Of a stretch of DNA of 7,039 nucleotides, positions 1-6,767 are shown in pieces. The notes below the pieces were generated by a model that saw only the letters and a list, made by a program, of their open reading frames with translations, searched no databases and had not been told where the DNA came from. This DNA comes from Syntrophomonas sp. GTDB lineage: Bacteria; Bacillota; Syntrophomonadia; Syntrophomonadales; Syntrophomonadaceae. The position numbers were made by a program, and so were the translations under genes. The number at the start of each line of letters is the position of its first letter. The stretch's first letter is position 1. The stretch lies in contig DLUN01000196.1 in the NCBI GenBank assembly GCA_003444615.1, positions 10,356 through 17,394 of the forward strand. Direction: 5' to 3'.

Positions 1-1353
1 CTGCCTAATATCAAGGACATCTATGATAGGGAACGAGCGAAAGACGAGCTCCCCCAGAGTGGGGCAGGGAAGACCATTACCACCACCGAACCCAAATTTG
101 TTCCCAATGAAGCCATTGAGATTACCACGACCGGCGGACTGAGCTTTAAAGCCAGACTGGTGGATTGCGTGGGCTACACTGTTGAAGGGGCACTGGGTTA
201 TGAAGAGGATGATGAACCTCGTATGGTAAAAACTCCCTGGTTTGACTATGAGGTTCCCTTCGAAGAAGCGGCCGAAATAGGAACCAGGAAAGTGATTGTC
301 GATCATTCGACCATCGGCATTGTCGTCACTACCGACGGTAGCATCAGCGATATACCCAGAGAAAACTATGAGTTGCCAGAAGAGCGTGTTATTGCGGAAC
401 TAAAGGAATTAAACAAACCCTTTGTAATACTATTGAACTCCACCAAACCCTATGACCGTGAAACTCTCAGTCTGGCCGAAGAATTAAGCGAGAAATATGG
501 GGTTAGTGTGATTCCTCTGGATGTTGCTCAGATGACTGTGGAACAAATTTACGGAGTTCTGGAAGAAGTTCTCTATGAATTCCCGGTTCAGGAAGTTAAC
601 ATCAAATTACCGCGTTGGGTAGATGAGTTAGATGAGGATTTCTGGCTCCGGGAAGGCTTGGAGAATGCGATTCGCAACATACTCAACGATGTCCGCAAAG
701 TTCGTGATATTGACAAAGCTATCGAACAGCTCTCAGAAGTGGAGAATATAAGTTATGTCAGTCTGGAAGAAATGAATTTGGGTACAGGTACCGCTGCCAT
801 TGATGTCACCATTCCCGAAGAGCTGTTCTACCGGTCCCTTAGCGATGTCAGTGGGTTTGCGGTACAAGGAACCCACGATATTATGAGATTGATGAAGGAT
901 TTTAGTGTAGCCAAACGGGAATATGATAAAGTTTCCGGAGCCCTGGAAGAGGTAAAAGAATCAGGCTATGGGGTAGTAACTCCGCGTTTGGAAGAAATGT
1001 TCTTAGAAGAACCGGAACTAATACGCCAGGGGAATCGATTTGGGGTTAAACTAAAAGCCAAAGCTCCATCCTTGCACATTATCCGTGCTGATATCACTAC
1101 AGAAATAACACCGATAATAGGCACCGAAAAACAGTGCGAGGAACTGGTCCGCTATATGCTGGATGAGTTTGAGGAAGACCCGGGCAAGATTTGGGAATCA
1201 AATATTTTTGGCAAATCACTGCATGATCTGGTTAGAGAAGGCATTCAGAATAAACTCCATCGCATGCCTGAAAATGCCCAGATCAAACTGCAGGATACCT
1301 TACAGCGTATAGTCAACGAAGGCAGCGGAGGGCTTATCTGCATCATAATTTAA
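1..1353 (+). CDS. spoIVA: Stage IV sporulation protein A (spore-coat morphogenetic ATPase), 5'-truncated by the window edge
   Basis: SpoIVA is an ATPase related to TRAFAC GTPases. In the mother cell it polymerises on the forespore surface, anchored by SpoVM, to form the base of the spore coat. The reading frame is open from base 1, so the start lies upstream; 450 residues are present against about 492 in Bacillus subtilis, so roughly 42 are missing, including the Walker A loop. Visible hallmarks are the DELPQS...GKTI segment near the left edge, the DxxG switch motif DCVGY (window residues 55-59), the EEAAEIGTRKVI block, the NS..PYD G4-like motif (about 146-152), the IIGTEKQ.EELVRY block, and the hydrophobic C-terminal tail GGLICIII. 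In B. subtilis the C-terminal region is needed for localisation and contact with SpoVM. Identification is by recalled resemblance to the B. subtilis protein throughout. No frameshift is seen. A long palindrome follows 20 bases after the stop and may end its transcript. Confidence 0.96.
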   Translation: MPNIKDIYDRERAKDELPQSGAGKTITTTEPKFVPNEAIEITTTGGLSFKARLVDCVGYTVEGALGYEEDDEPRMVKTPWFDYEVPFEEAAEIGTRKVIVDHSTIGIVVTTDGSISDIPRENYELPEERVIAELKELNKPFVILLNSTKPYDRETLSLAEELSEKYGVSVIPLDVAQMTVEQIYGVLEEVLYEFPVQEVNIKLPRWVDELDEDFWLREGLENAIRNILNDVRKVRDIDKAIEQLSEVENISYVSLEEMNLGTGTAAIDVTIPEELFYRSLSDVSGFAVQGTHDIMRLMKDFSVAKREYDKVSGALEEVKESGYGVVTPRLEEMFLEEPELIRQGNRFGVKLKAKAPSLHIIRADITTEITPIIGTEKQCEELVRYMLDEFEEDPGKIWESNIFGKSLHDLVREGIQNKLHRMPENAQIKLQDTLQRIVNEGSGGLICIII

Positions 1354-1373
1354 TAGAACGTCACAGGGGTAAA

Positions 1374-1430
1374 ACAAGGGGACGGTTTTGGTGTGTCAGT
1401 TAAAATGGCACGCCAAAACCGTCCCCTTGT
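1374..1430. repeat. Long near-perfect palindrome (REP/MITE-like), possible bidirectional terminator
   Basis: Arms 1374-1395 and 1409-1430 are complementary over 22 bp, with a single G-T wobble (1392/1412) around a 13-base loop. The left arm starts ACAAGGGGACGGTTTTGG. An unbroken 22-bp stem is longer than a typical intrinsic terminator and there is no clean T-run, which favours a dispersed palindromic element. The GGGGACGGTT core resembles interspersed repeats I associate with clostridial genomes and REP-associated transposases; this is from memory and unverified. Its place just after spoIVA means it could still stop transcription or protect the transcript's 3' end. No transposase gene is present in the window. 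Confidence 0.7.
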
Positions 1431-1453
1431 GTCTCTCTAACGGAAAGTAGAAT
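1427..1453 (+). promoter_or_regulatory. Weak candidate promoter for the RuBisCO-like gene
   Basis: TAGAAT (1448-1453) matches the sigma-A -10 consensus at 5 of 6 positions. The only -35-like partner is TTGTGT (1427-1432), matching 3 of 6 at a short 15-base spacing and lying partly inside the right arm of the palindrome. Transcription would start near 1460, leaving a leader of about 50 bases before the ATG at 1511. No sporulation-sigma promoter is convincing in this gap. This is a guess based on the gap being the only place for a promoter after spoIVA. Confidence 0.2.
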
Positions 1454-1510
1454 AAGGACGGACAAGATTGCATAACATTAGCATGAAAACATAACGATGG
1501 AAAGGAGCAA

Positions 1511-2833
1511 ATGCGGTTGGCAGAAACAGAAATGTTGGTAATACCGGAACACATCGAAGCGACTGGAGATTATGTAATAGCCACCTATTACTTACAGACC
1601 GCTCGTAACGTTGACATCGTAAAAAAAATCAGTTCTATTGCCATTGAACAAACTACCGGTACCTGGGTGCCAGTCCCAGAAGAGACTCCAGAAGTACGGG
1701 AAAAATATGTGGCAAAAGTTGTTAGTATCTATGAAGTACCTGCTAACGAATATGAAGTACCAGGGGGGCAGGATACCCGCCAGTGGGTATTTCAGTTAGC
1801 CTTTCCGGCAGTTAATTTCGGGCCCCAAATACCCATGCTGTTATCTACCATAATCGGCAACATTTCTATGGTAGGTCCTCTAAAATTATTGGATATCAAA
1901 TTCCCTCCTAAATTTTTAGCCCGTTTCAAAGGACCAAAGTTTGGTGTAGAAGGTATTCGGCAACTGCTGGGAGTATATGACCGGCCCTTGCTGAACAATA
2001 TGATTAAGCCTTGTACCGGATATACCCCTGAGGTGGGTTGCCGCTTGTTTTCTCGAGCAGTAGAAGGAGGGGTAGACATCATTAAGGATGATGAGTTGAT
2101 CGCCGATCCCCCCTTTAATCCTCGCGACCAGCGGATAAAGCTGTATATGGAAGTAATCCGCCAGCATTATGAGGAGACCGGCCATAAAGTTTTGTATACT
2201 CCTAACATTACTGATAGCGCCTTAAATGTACTGGATAATGCGCGGCGGGCAATTGATGCCGGAGCCAATGCCATCATGATCAATTATCTGACGGTAGGCA
2301 TATCTGCTATGCAGGGCCTGGCTGAACATCCCGATATAAATGTTCCCATTATGGCTCATCTGGATTTTGCCGGAACCATGTATGAATCCCCAGTATCCGG
2401 CATGAGTTCTCATTTAATTCTGGGTAAACTGGCTCGTATGGCCGGTGCAGATATGGTGGTCTATCCCAGCCCCTATGGGAAGTTCCCTCTCTTGCGGGAA
2501 CGTTACCTGCAAATAGGACACCATCTGAATAATCCCTGGTGTGACATCAAACGGGTTTTCCCCATGCCGGGCGGCGGTGTGATGCCCAACTGTGTACATG
2601 CCATATATCGTGATTTGGGACCAGACAGCATTATGGGCTGTGGAGGGGCCATACATGGTCATCCCATGGGACCGGTAGCGGGTGCCAGAGCTATGCGGCA
2701 AGTGATAGATGCAGCCGTTCAGGGGATTCCTATGGAGGAGGCTGCTAAAGAACATCCCGAATTACAAGCAGCCCTGGATGCCTGGGGACTCATGGAAGAG
2801 GAAGAGAATGGGCTTTTTGATATAAAGGGATAA
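1511..2833 (+). CDS. RuBisCO large-subunit-like protein (form IV-type)
   Basis: A 440-residue member of the RuBisCO superfamily with an N-terminal alpha/beta domain (about 1-150) and a C-terminal TIM barrel (about 155-430). Family landmarks are EQTTGTW (46-52), GN (116-117), IKPCTG (165-170), GGVDIIKDDE (186-195), AHLDFAG (282-288), YGKF (322-325) and GGAIHGHP (378-385). The KDDE triad, whose lysine is carbamylated in true RuBisCO and binds Mg with D and E, is intact, as are the equivalents of K175, H294 and K334. The equivalent of K177 is C168, that of R295 is L284, and the H327 position is not histidine. It is therefore unlikely to fix CO2. Known RuBisCO-like proteins enolise, isomerise or decarboxylate phosphorylated keto-sugars (methionine salvage MtnW, apiose catabolism); the substrate here is unknown. 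The AAGGAG site lies only 3 bases before the ATG, so the TTG at 1517 is an alternative start. A TIM-barrel gene follows after 19 bases. Confidence 0.9.
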   Translation: MRLAETEMLVIPEHIEATGDYVIATYYLQTARNVDIVKKISSIAIEQTTGTWVPVPEETPEVREKYVAKVVSIYEVPANEYEVPGGQDTRQWVFQLAFPAVNFGPQIPMLLSTIIGNISMVGPLKLLDIKFPPKFLARFKGPKFGVEGIRQLLGVYDRPLLNNMIKPCTGYTPEVGCRLFSRAVEGGVDIIKDDELIADPPFNPRDQRIKLYMEVIRQHYEETGHKVLYTPNITDSALNVLDNARRAIDAGANAIMINYLTVGISAMQGLAEHPDINVPIMAHLDFAGTMYESPVSGMSSHLILGKLARMAGADMVVYPSPYGKFPLLRERYLQIGHHLNNPWCDIKRVFPMPGGGVMPNCVHAIYRDLGPDSIMGCGGAIHGHPMGPVAGARAMRQVIDAAVQGIPMEEAAKEHPELQAALDAWGLMEEEENGLFDIKG

Positions 2834-2852
2834 ATTTGAGGAGGTATGCTTT

Positions 2853-3701
2853 ATGGCCAAACAGTACACTCGTGAAGAAGTAAAGGCTAGGCTGCAGCAG
2901 CAGATTAACGCGGGCAAACCCATTATAATCGCTGGTGCTGGCACTGGTATCTCGGGTAAGTTCGCCGAACAGGGCGGAGTGGACCTAATCGGGGTCTACA
3001 ACTCAGGGCTTTTCCGTATGGATGGAAAGGGTTCTCTGGCCGGTCTCATGCCTTATGGTGATGCTAACCAAATAGTAATTGATTTGGCCCATCGTGTGTT
3101 CCCGGTGATAAAAGAAACTCCCATGATTGCTGGTATCTGCGGCACTGATCCCACCAGGGAAATGCGCCCCTACCTCCAACATCTAAAGCATCTAGGATTC
3201 TCAGCAATTATGAATTTCCCTACTGTCGGCCTCATTGACGGCAGATTCCGTCAAGAGCTGGAAGATACCGGTATGGGATATGCAGTGGAAATTGACACTC
3301 TAAAAATCGGCAAGGAATTAGGGTTTTTTACTCTGGGATACGCTTTTAATGTGGAGGAAGCCCGTTTAGTTGGTCAAGCCCAACTGGATGTTTTAATATG
3401 CCACATGGGTCTGACTGCTGGTGGTTCCATAGGTTCCAAGTATGCTGAGGATAAGCTTACCCTGGAAAAATCAGCTGACCTTATCAAACAGATGACCCAG
3501 GCCGCTCGGGAAGGTTACCAGGACATTATGATATTCTCCCACGGTGGACCGATAGCCTATCCGGAAGATACCCGTTATATATACGAGAATACTGAGTCGG
3601 TAGGATTTCTGGGTGCTTCCAGTATCGAACGCATTCCTATTGAAGTGCCCCTCAAAGAAGCTTGTCAGCAATTTAAGAATATTCCTCTGGGGGAAAAATA
3701 A
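2853..3701 (+). CDS. Phosphoenolpyruvate hydrolase-family TIM-barrel protein (copy 1)
   Basis: A 282-residue protein matching the bacterial family named 'phosphoenolpyruvate hydrolase-like' (PF09370), the family that forms the C-terminal half of tomato Tm-1. Motifs seen are the glycine loop AGAGTGISGK (27-36), GVYNSGLFRM (47-56), LMPYGDAN (65-72), PMIAGICGTDPT (90-101), GFSAIMNFPTVGL (115-127), AFNVEEA (164-170), GLTAGGSIGSK (186-196), SHGGP (229-233) and SSIERIP (256-262). The fold should resemble the PEP mutase/isocitrate lyase group, but I cannot assign catalytic residues and the family name is not proof of activity. There is no signal peptide or membrane segment, so it is probably cytosolic. 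A strong AGGAGGT (2839-2845) stands 7 bases before the ATG. It is probably co-transcribed with the RuBisCO-like gene and followed by a strong hairpin. It is a paralogue of the protein at 5920-6756, about one third identical by eye. Confidence 0.88.
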   Translation: MAKQYTREEVKARLQQQINAGKPIIIAGAGTGISGKFAEQGGVDLIGVYNSGLFRMDGKGSLAGLMPYGDANQIVIDLAHRVFPVIKETPMIAGICGTDPTREMRPYLQHLKHLGFSAIMNFPTVGLIDGRFRQELEDTGMGYAVEIDTLKIGKELGFFTLGYAFNVEEARLVGQAQLDVLICHMGLTAGGSIGSKYAEDKLTLEKSADLIKQMTQAAREGYQDIMIFSHGGPIAYPEDTRYIYENTESVGFLGASSIERIPIEVPLKEACQQFKNIPLGEK

Positions 3702-3707
3702 ACCGGT

Positions 3708-3746
3708 AAGCTCTCCTTGTTGTTGGACCGGCAACGGGGAGAGCTT
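3708..3746 (+). terminator. Strong hairpin after TIM-barrel copy 1: intrinsic terminator or attenuator
   Basis: Arms 3708-3722 and 3732-3746 form a 15-bp stem with two G-U pairs; the outer nine pairs, AAGCTCTCC with GGAGAGCTT, are perfect. The loop is 9 bases. Only a short T-poor tail (TTTAATTAAA) follows, so termination may be partial. It begins 6 bases after the stop of TIM-barrel copy 1 and ends 28 bases before the comB-like ATG, dividing the cluster into a two-gene and a three-gene unit. Confidence 0.65.
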
Positions 3747-3750
3747 TAAT
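3723..3750 (+). promoter_or_regulatory. Weak candidate promoter for the comB-like gene
   Basis: TTTAAT (3745-3750) matches the -10 consensus at 5 of 6 positions. TTGGAC (3723-3728) is a poor -35 (3 of 6) at 16-base spacing. It would start transcription near 3757, about 18 bases before the ATG. It overlaps the hairpin at 3708-3746, so the downstream genes may depend either on this promoter or on read-through. Confidence 0.22.
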
Positions 3751-3774
3751 TAAACTGTGGGAAATGGTGAGAGA

Positions 3775-4569
3775 ATGGCTACATTCATAGAAGTAGATAC
3801 AGCTTTGTCCCTGCGGGATTATAGTACGGACTCGGACAACACCGTTTGCCTGGTGATAGATGTTATCAGAGCCAGCAGCACTATTGTTTCCCTTTTGGAT
3901 AACGGGTGCCGCCGGGTATATACCGTGGCTGAGGAGGAGAAGGCGCGACAGCTGGGGAGGGAAAGAAAAATGCTTACCAGCGGTGAATGGCAGGGCATCA
4001 AATTACCCGGTTTTGATTTAGATAACTCACCGGCTGAAGCCAGAACCTTTCCAGTTAGGGACAGGGATGTGGTACTGTGCACCAGTAATGGCACCCGGGT
4101 CATAGACAAGGCTAAGAACTGTGTACAGCTATTCATAGCCAGCCTCTTAAACGCCAGGTCTTGTGCCGCAGCCGGATTATCAGCAGCCCGGGCTGCTTCC
4201 TGTGGGATAACCATAGTGTGCGCCGGGCAGTACGGTAAATTTGTATTGGATGATGCCTATTGCGCCGGATACCTGTTGCAAGAGATGGAACTAGAAGCCC
4301 AAAAGCTAGGGGTTGAATTGAGGGAATCGGACGCATGCCGGGCTGCCAAAGCACTGGTCAAAGCTTACCCAGATGCCCGGACGGCTTTCTTAGAATCGGC
4401 CAGCGGTAAAGTACTGCTGGGAACAGGTGGAACCGAAGATTTTGCATGCTGCTTAGAGGCCAATACTTCTCAGGCGGTCCCATACCTGCAGTTAGAAGAT
4501 GATTTAATATGGTTTGTCAATTGGCAGGATAAACTAGTCAACAACAGGAGGGAAAAGCATGACGGCTAA
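3775..4569 (+). CDS. comB: ComB-family 2-phosphosulfolactate phosphatase
   Basis: ComB (PF04029) is a Mg-dependent phosphatase converting (2R)-O-phospho-3-sulfolactate to 3-sulfolactate, in coenzyme M synthesis of methanogens and, through YitC, in sulfolactate accumulation of Bacillus spores. The 264-residue product shows family blocks, numbered from this start: CLVIDVIRASSTI (25-37), a TSGEWQGIKLPGFDLDNSP stretch (68-86), CTSNGTR (102-108), CAGQYGKFVLDDAYCAG (149-165) and a C-terminal GGTEDF...VPYL region (218-238). No ComA (phosphosulfolactate synthase) or ComC partner is visible, so the true substrate may be another phosphorylated hydroxy-acid. The frame extends to a GTG at 3757, but that has no ribosome site; the ATG at 3775 is preceded by GGTGA (3766-3770), a modest site, and begins the conserved part. 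The end overlaps the next gene by 11 bases, which suggests translational coupling. The upstream hairpin separates it from the RuBisCO-like pair. Confidence 0.87.
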   Translation: MATFIEVDTALSLRDYSTDSDNTVCLVIDVIRASSTIVSLLDNGCRRVYTVAEEEKARQLGRERKMLTSGEWQGIKLPGFDLDNSPAEARTFPVRDRDVVLCTSNGTRVIDKAKNCVQLFIASLLNARSCAAAGLSAARAASCGITIVCAGQYGKFVLDDAYCAGYLLQEMELEAQKLGVELRESDACRAAKALVKAYPDARTAFLESASGKVLLGTGGTEDFACCLEANTSQAVPYLQLEDDLIWFVNWQDKLVNNRREKHDG

Positions 4570-5899
4570 AAGGATCATTGTAGCGGGAATTCTTGATACC
4601 AAAGGCGAGGAAATCAAGTTTCTAAGCCAAAGGGTCAAAGCGGCTGGTGGGGAGCCGAGCATATTAGAACTGAGTGTGGGCCATGAAGTAGGATGGGCTG
4701 ATATCAGCTTGAGCGATGTGGTGGGTCAGGTGGGCAAGAAAAAAGAAGAAATCTTTGCTTTGGACCGGAACAGTGCGTCTGATTTAATTACCCAAGGGGC
4801 TATTAAATTAGTCAATGAAATGCGGGAAAGAGGAGAGGTGGATGGTATTATTGCCTATGGAGGCTCTATGGGGGCCAGTATGGCTACCCGCATTATGCAA
4901 TCACTTCCCATTGGTTTTCCCAAAGTCATGCTGACCACCATGGCTTCAGGAGATGTATCACCTTACGTTGGCACTTCAGATATTTGCATGATATACCCCA
5001 TCGCCGAAGCTGGACTAAACAGAGTAACCCGTCAGGTACTAAATAATGCTGCTGCAGCTGTAGTAGGAATGGCTTCTCCTCCGGATATGGAAGGAATAGA
5101 GGATAAGCCTCTGATTGGCTGTATGATGTTTGGAGTTACTACCCCCTGTGTCCTGCACGCTTCCTCTGTCGTGGAAAAAGCCGGGTACGATGTTATGATT
5201 AACCACGCGGTAGGCAGTGGAGGCCGTTCCATGGAAGAACTGATCCGGGACGGTTATATTACTGGAATTCTCGATATAACCACTCATGAAATCGGCGATG
5301 AAATGTTGGGAGGGGTACTAAGTGCCGGCCCCGACCGTATGACCGCTGCTGGAGATATGGGTATTCCACAGGTGATAGCCCCCGGAGGACTGGACTTGAT
5401 AAACTTCGGTCCTAAACACACTGTACCGGAAAGGTTGTTGAAGGAAACCGACCAGCCGGGGCGGGGATTGTATGAACACAACCCGACTGTTACCTGTGTG
5501 GGCGTGTCCATGGAAGAGATCTATAGGATTGGTGAACATATGGCCGAGAAACTCAATGCGGCCAAAGGCCCCAGTGTTTTATGCGTGCCTATGCGGGGAT
5601 GGGGAGCCTGTGACCTGGCTTCACCGGATATAGAACTGGGTTGGGCTGGACCTGGAGCCGGACCGGTATGGGTTGCCGATGAAAACAATCCCAACTGGTC
5701 ACGACGTGCGGTACAGTATGTAAAAGCTCTTAAAGCTACTATCGATCCCAATAAGGATAACTTGGAAGTCATTTTAGTAGACAAACACATGAACGAGCCT
5801 GAGTTTGCTGAATTAATGGCAGAACTGTTGCTAGAAATGCTGGATGGTAAATGGAAGAAAGGGAATAAGTCTGACCTGCCCTTTGTAATACCCTTTTAA
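4559..5899 (+). CDS. Tm-1-like ATP-binding domain protein (UPF0261 family)
   Basis: The UPF0261 family (PF06792) corresponds to the N-terminal, ATP-binding half of tomato Tm-1, which inhibits tomato mosaic virus replication; the bacterial role is unknown. The 446-residue protein has the N-terminal AGILDTKGEE (9-18), the glycine-rich AYGGSMGASMAT (99-110), TTMASGDVSPYVGTSDI (126-142), AGLNRVTR (151-158), GVTTPC (192-197), GSGGRSMEELI (219-229), LDITTHEIGDE (238-248), and the SAGPDR...APGGLD.INFGP block (255-284). The two-lobed fold should bind nucleotide between lobes. The C-terminal segment diverges: where relatives usually read G-S-A-x-D followed by a short proline/glycine turn, this has MRGWGACDLASPDIEL then a GWAGPGAGPVW insert (361-371), making it longer than the roughly 400 residues usual. 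AGGAGG (4546-4551) sits 7 bases before the ATG, inside the end of the comB-like gene. A partner TIM barrel follows after 20 bases. Confidence 0.9.
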   Translation: MTAKRIIVAGILDTKGEEIKFLSQRVKAAGGEPSILELSVGHEVGWADISLSDVVGQVGKKKEEIFALDRNSASDLITQGAIKLVNEMRERGEVDGIIAYGGSMGASMATRIMQSLPIGFPKVMLTTMASGDVSPYVGTSDICMIYPIAEAGLNRVTRQVLNNAAAAVVGMASPPDMEGIEDKPLIGCMMFGVTTPCVLHASSVVEKAGYDVMINHAVGSGGRSMEELIRDGYITGILDITTHEIGDEMLGGVLSAGPDRMTAAGDMGIPQVIAPGGLDLINFGPKHTVPERLLKETDQPGRGLYEHNPTVTCVGVSMEEIYRIGEHMAEKLNAAKGPSVLCVPMRGWGACDLASPDIELGWAGPGAGPVWVADENNPNWSRRAVQYVKALKATIDPNKDNLEVILVDKHMNEPEFAELMAELLLEMLDGKWKKGNKSDLPFVIPF

Positions 5900-5919
5900 G
5901 AATAATTGGGAGGCAGATT

Positions 5920-6756
5920 ATGGCTATACAGTATAAGCGCAGGGAAATCTTAACCCGACTGCGGGATCAAGTTAAACAAAACAGTGCCTTACTTATGTTC
6001 GGCGCTGGGACCGGATTAACGGCTAAATGTGCGGATTTGGGCGGAGCTGATCTGGTAGCGGTTTATTCCACCGCCAAATTTCGCATGATGGGCCTTCCCA
6101 CCCTCCTGGCCTGGATGCCCTATGAAGACTGCAATACTTGTGTAAAAGAAATGGCCCGGGAAATAATCCCGGTAGTTAGAACCGCACCCTGTATAGCGGG
6201 AATAGGGGCTCATAACCCGACGGTAAACCTGGAATGGATCATCGATGAGATGATGGCTCTGGGTTTTTCCGGTATTACCAACGAACCCTTCTGTGGATTG
6301 TATGGGGAATTTTTCTCCAAACAATTGGAAGCTGCGGGAATTGGCTTTTCCCGAGAGGTGGAGCTTATACGAACTGCTCACCAAAAAGATATCTTCACAG
6401 TAGCCTGGGCCTTCAATGCTGAAGAGGCTAGAATAATGGCGGAGGCCGGTGCCGATATAATCGGCGCTATTGTTGGGGTAACCAGCGGCGGGCTAACCGG
6501 GGCCAAAGAAGTCATGACCCTGGAAAAGGCTACTGAGGAGGTACAGAAAATGTGCCGGGCAGCCCGCAGTGTAAACCCCGAGGTTTTCGTACTGACCCAC
6601 GGGGGGCCTTTTGCTGATGTACCTACCGCCCAGTATTCGGTGGCCAATTCCGATGCCGATGGCTATGCATCCGGTTCCAGCGGTGAACGCCTGCCCACCG
6701 AACAGGCAGTAATAGCCATCACCAAAGAGTATAAAAACATTAAGGTGAAGGCTTAA
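5920..6756 (+). CDS. Phosphoenolpyruvate hydrolase-family TIM-barrel protein (copy 2)
   Basis: A 278-residue paralogue of the protein at 2853-3701 (PF09370), colinear with it apart from a 3-residue gap after the GLTGAK loop. Shared positions include FGAGTGLTAK (27-36), AVYSTAKFRM (47-56), WMPYEDCN (65-72), IAGIGAHNPT (92-101), GFSGITNEP (115-123), AFNAEEA (164-170), GVTSGGLTGAK (186-196), THGGP (226-230) and SSGERLP (253-259). Differences cluster in likely substrate loops: GICGTD against GIGAHN, MNFPTVGL against TNEPFCGL, SIER against SGER. The copies may therefore have different substrates or form a hetero-oligomer. It directly follows the UPF0261 gene (20-base gap, GGGAGG at 5908-5913), giving the two halves of a Tm-1-like protein as adjacent genes; this copy, rather than copy 1, is the likelier Tm-1-type partner. 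The protein should be soluble and cytosolic. A weak terminator-like hairpin begins 12 bases after the stop. Confidence 0.88.
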   Translation: MAIQYKRREILTRLRDQVKQNSALLMFGAGTGLTAKCADLGGADLVAVYSTAKFRMMGLPTLLAWMPYEDCNTCVKEMAREIIPVVRTAPCIAGIGAHNPTVNLEWIIDEMMALGFSGITNEPFCGLYGEFFSKQLEAAGIGFSREVELIRTAHQKDIFTVAWAFNAEEARIMAEAGADIIGAIVGVTSGGLTGAKEVMTLEKATEEVQKMCRAARSVNPEVFVLTHGGPFADVPTAQYSVANSDADGYASGSSGERLPTEQAVIAITKEYKNIKVKA

Positions 6757-6767
6757 CAAAGACTAGG

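Noticed and set aside
1468..1496. TTGCAT/GCATA with CATAAC as a sigma-A or forespore-sigma promoter for the RuBisCO-like gene
   Set aside because: The -35 match is poor, the -10 lacks the required ending, and transcription would start inside the ribosome binding site at about 1502.
1511..2833. A genuine CO2-fixing RuBisCO
   Set aside because: The equivalents of K177 and R295 and the H327 region are replaced, and no phosphoribulokinase or AMP-pathway gene lies nearby.
1792..2944. Several minus-strand frames of 60-113 codons opposite the RuBisCO-like gene and the start of TIM-barrel copy 1
   Set aside because: They lie antisense to strongly conserved coding sequence, show no domain or ribosome site, and have composition expected of antisense shadows.
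3757..3774. GTG at 3757 as the start of the comB-like gene
   Set aside because: No Shine-Dalgarno sequence precedes it, the six extra residues (VGNGER) are not part of the family, and they cover the GGTGA site that serves the ATG at 3775.
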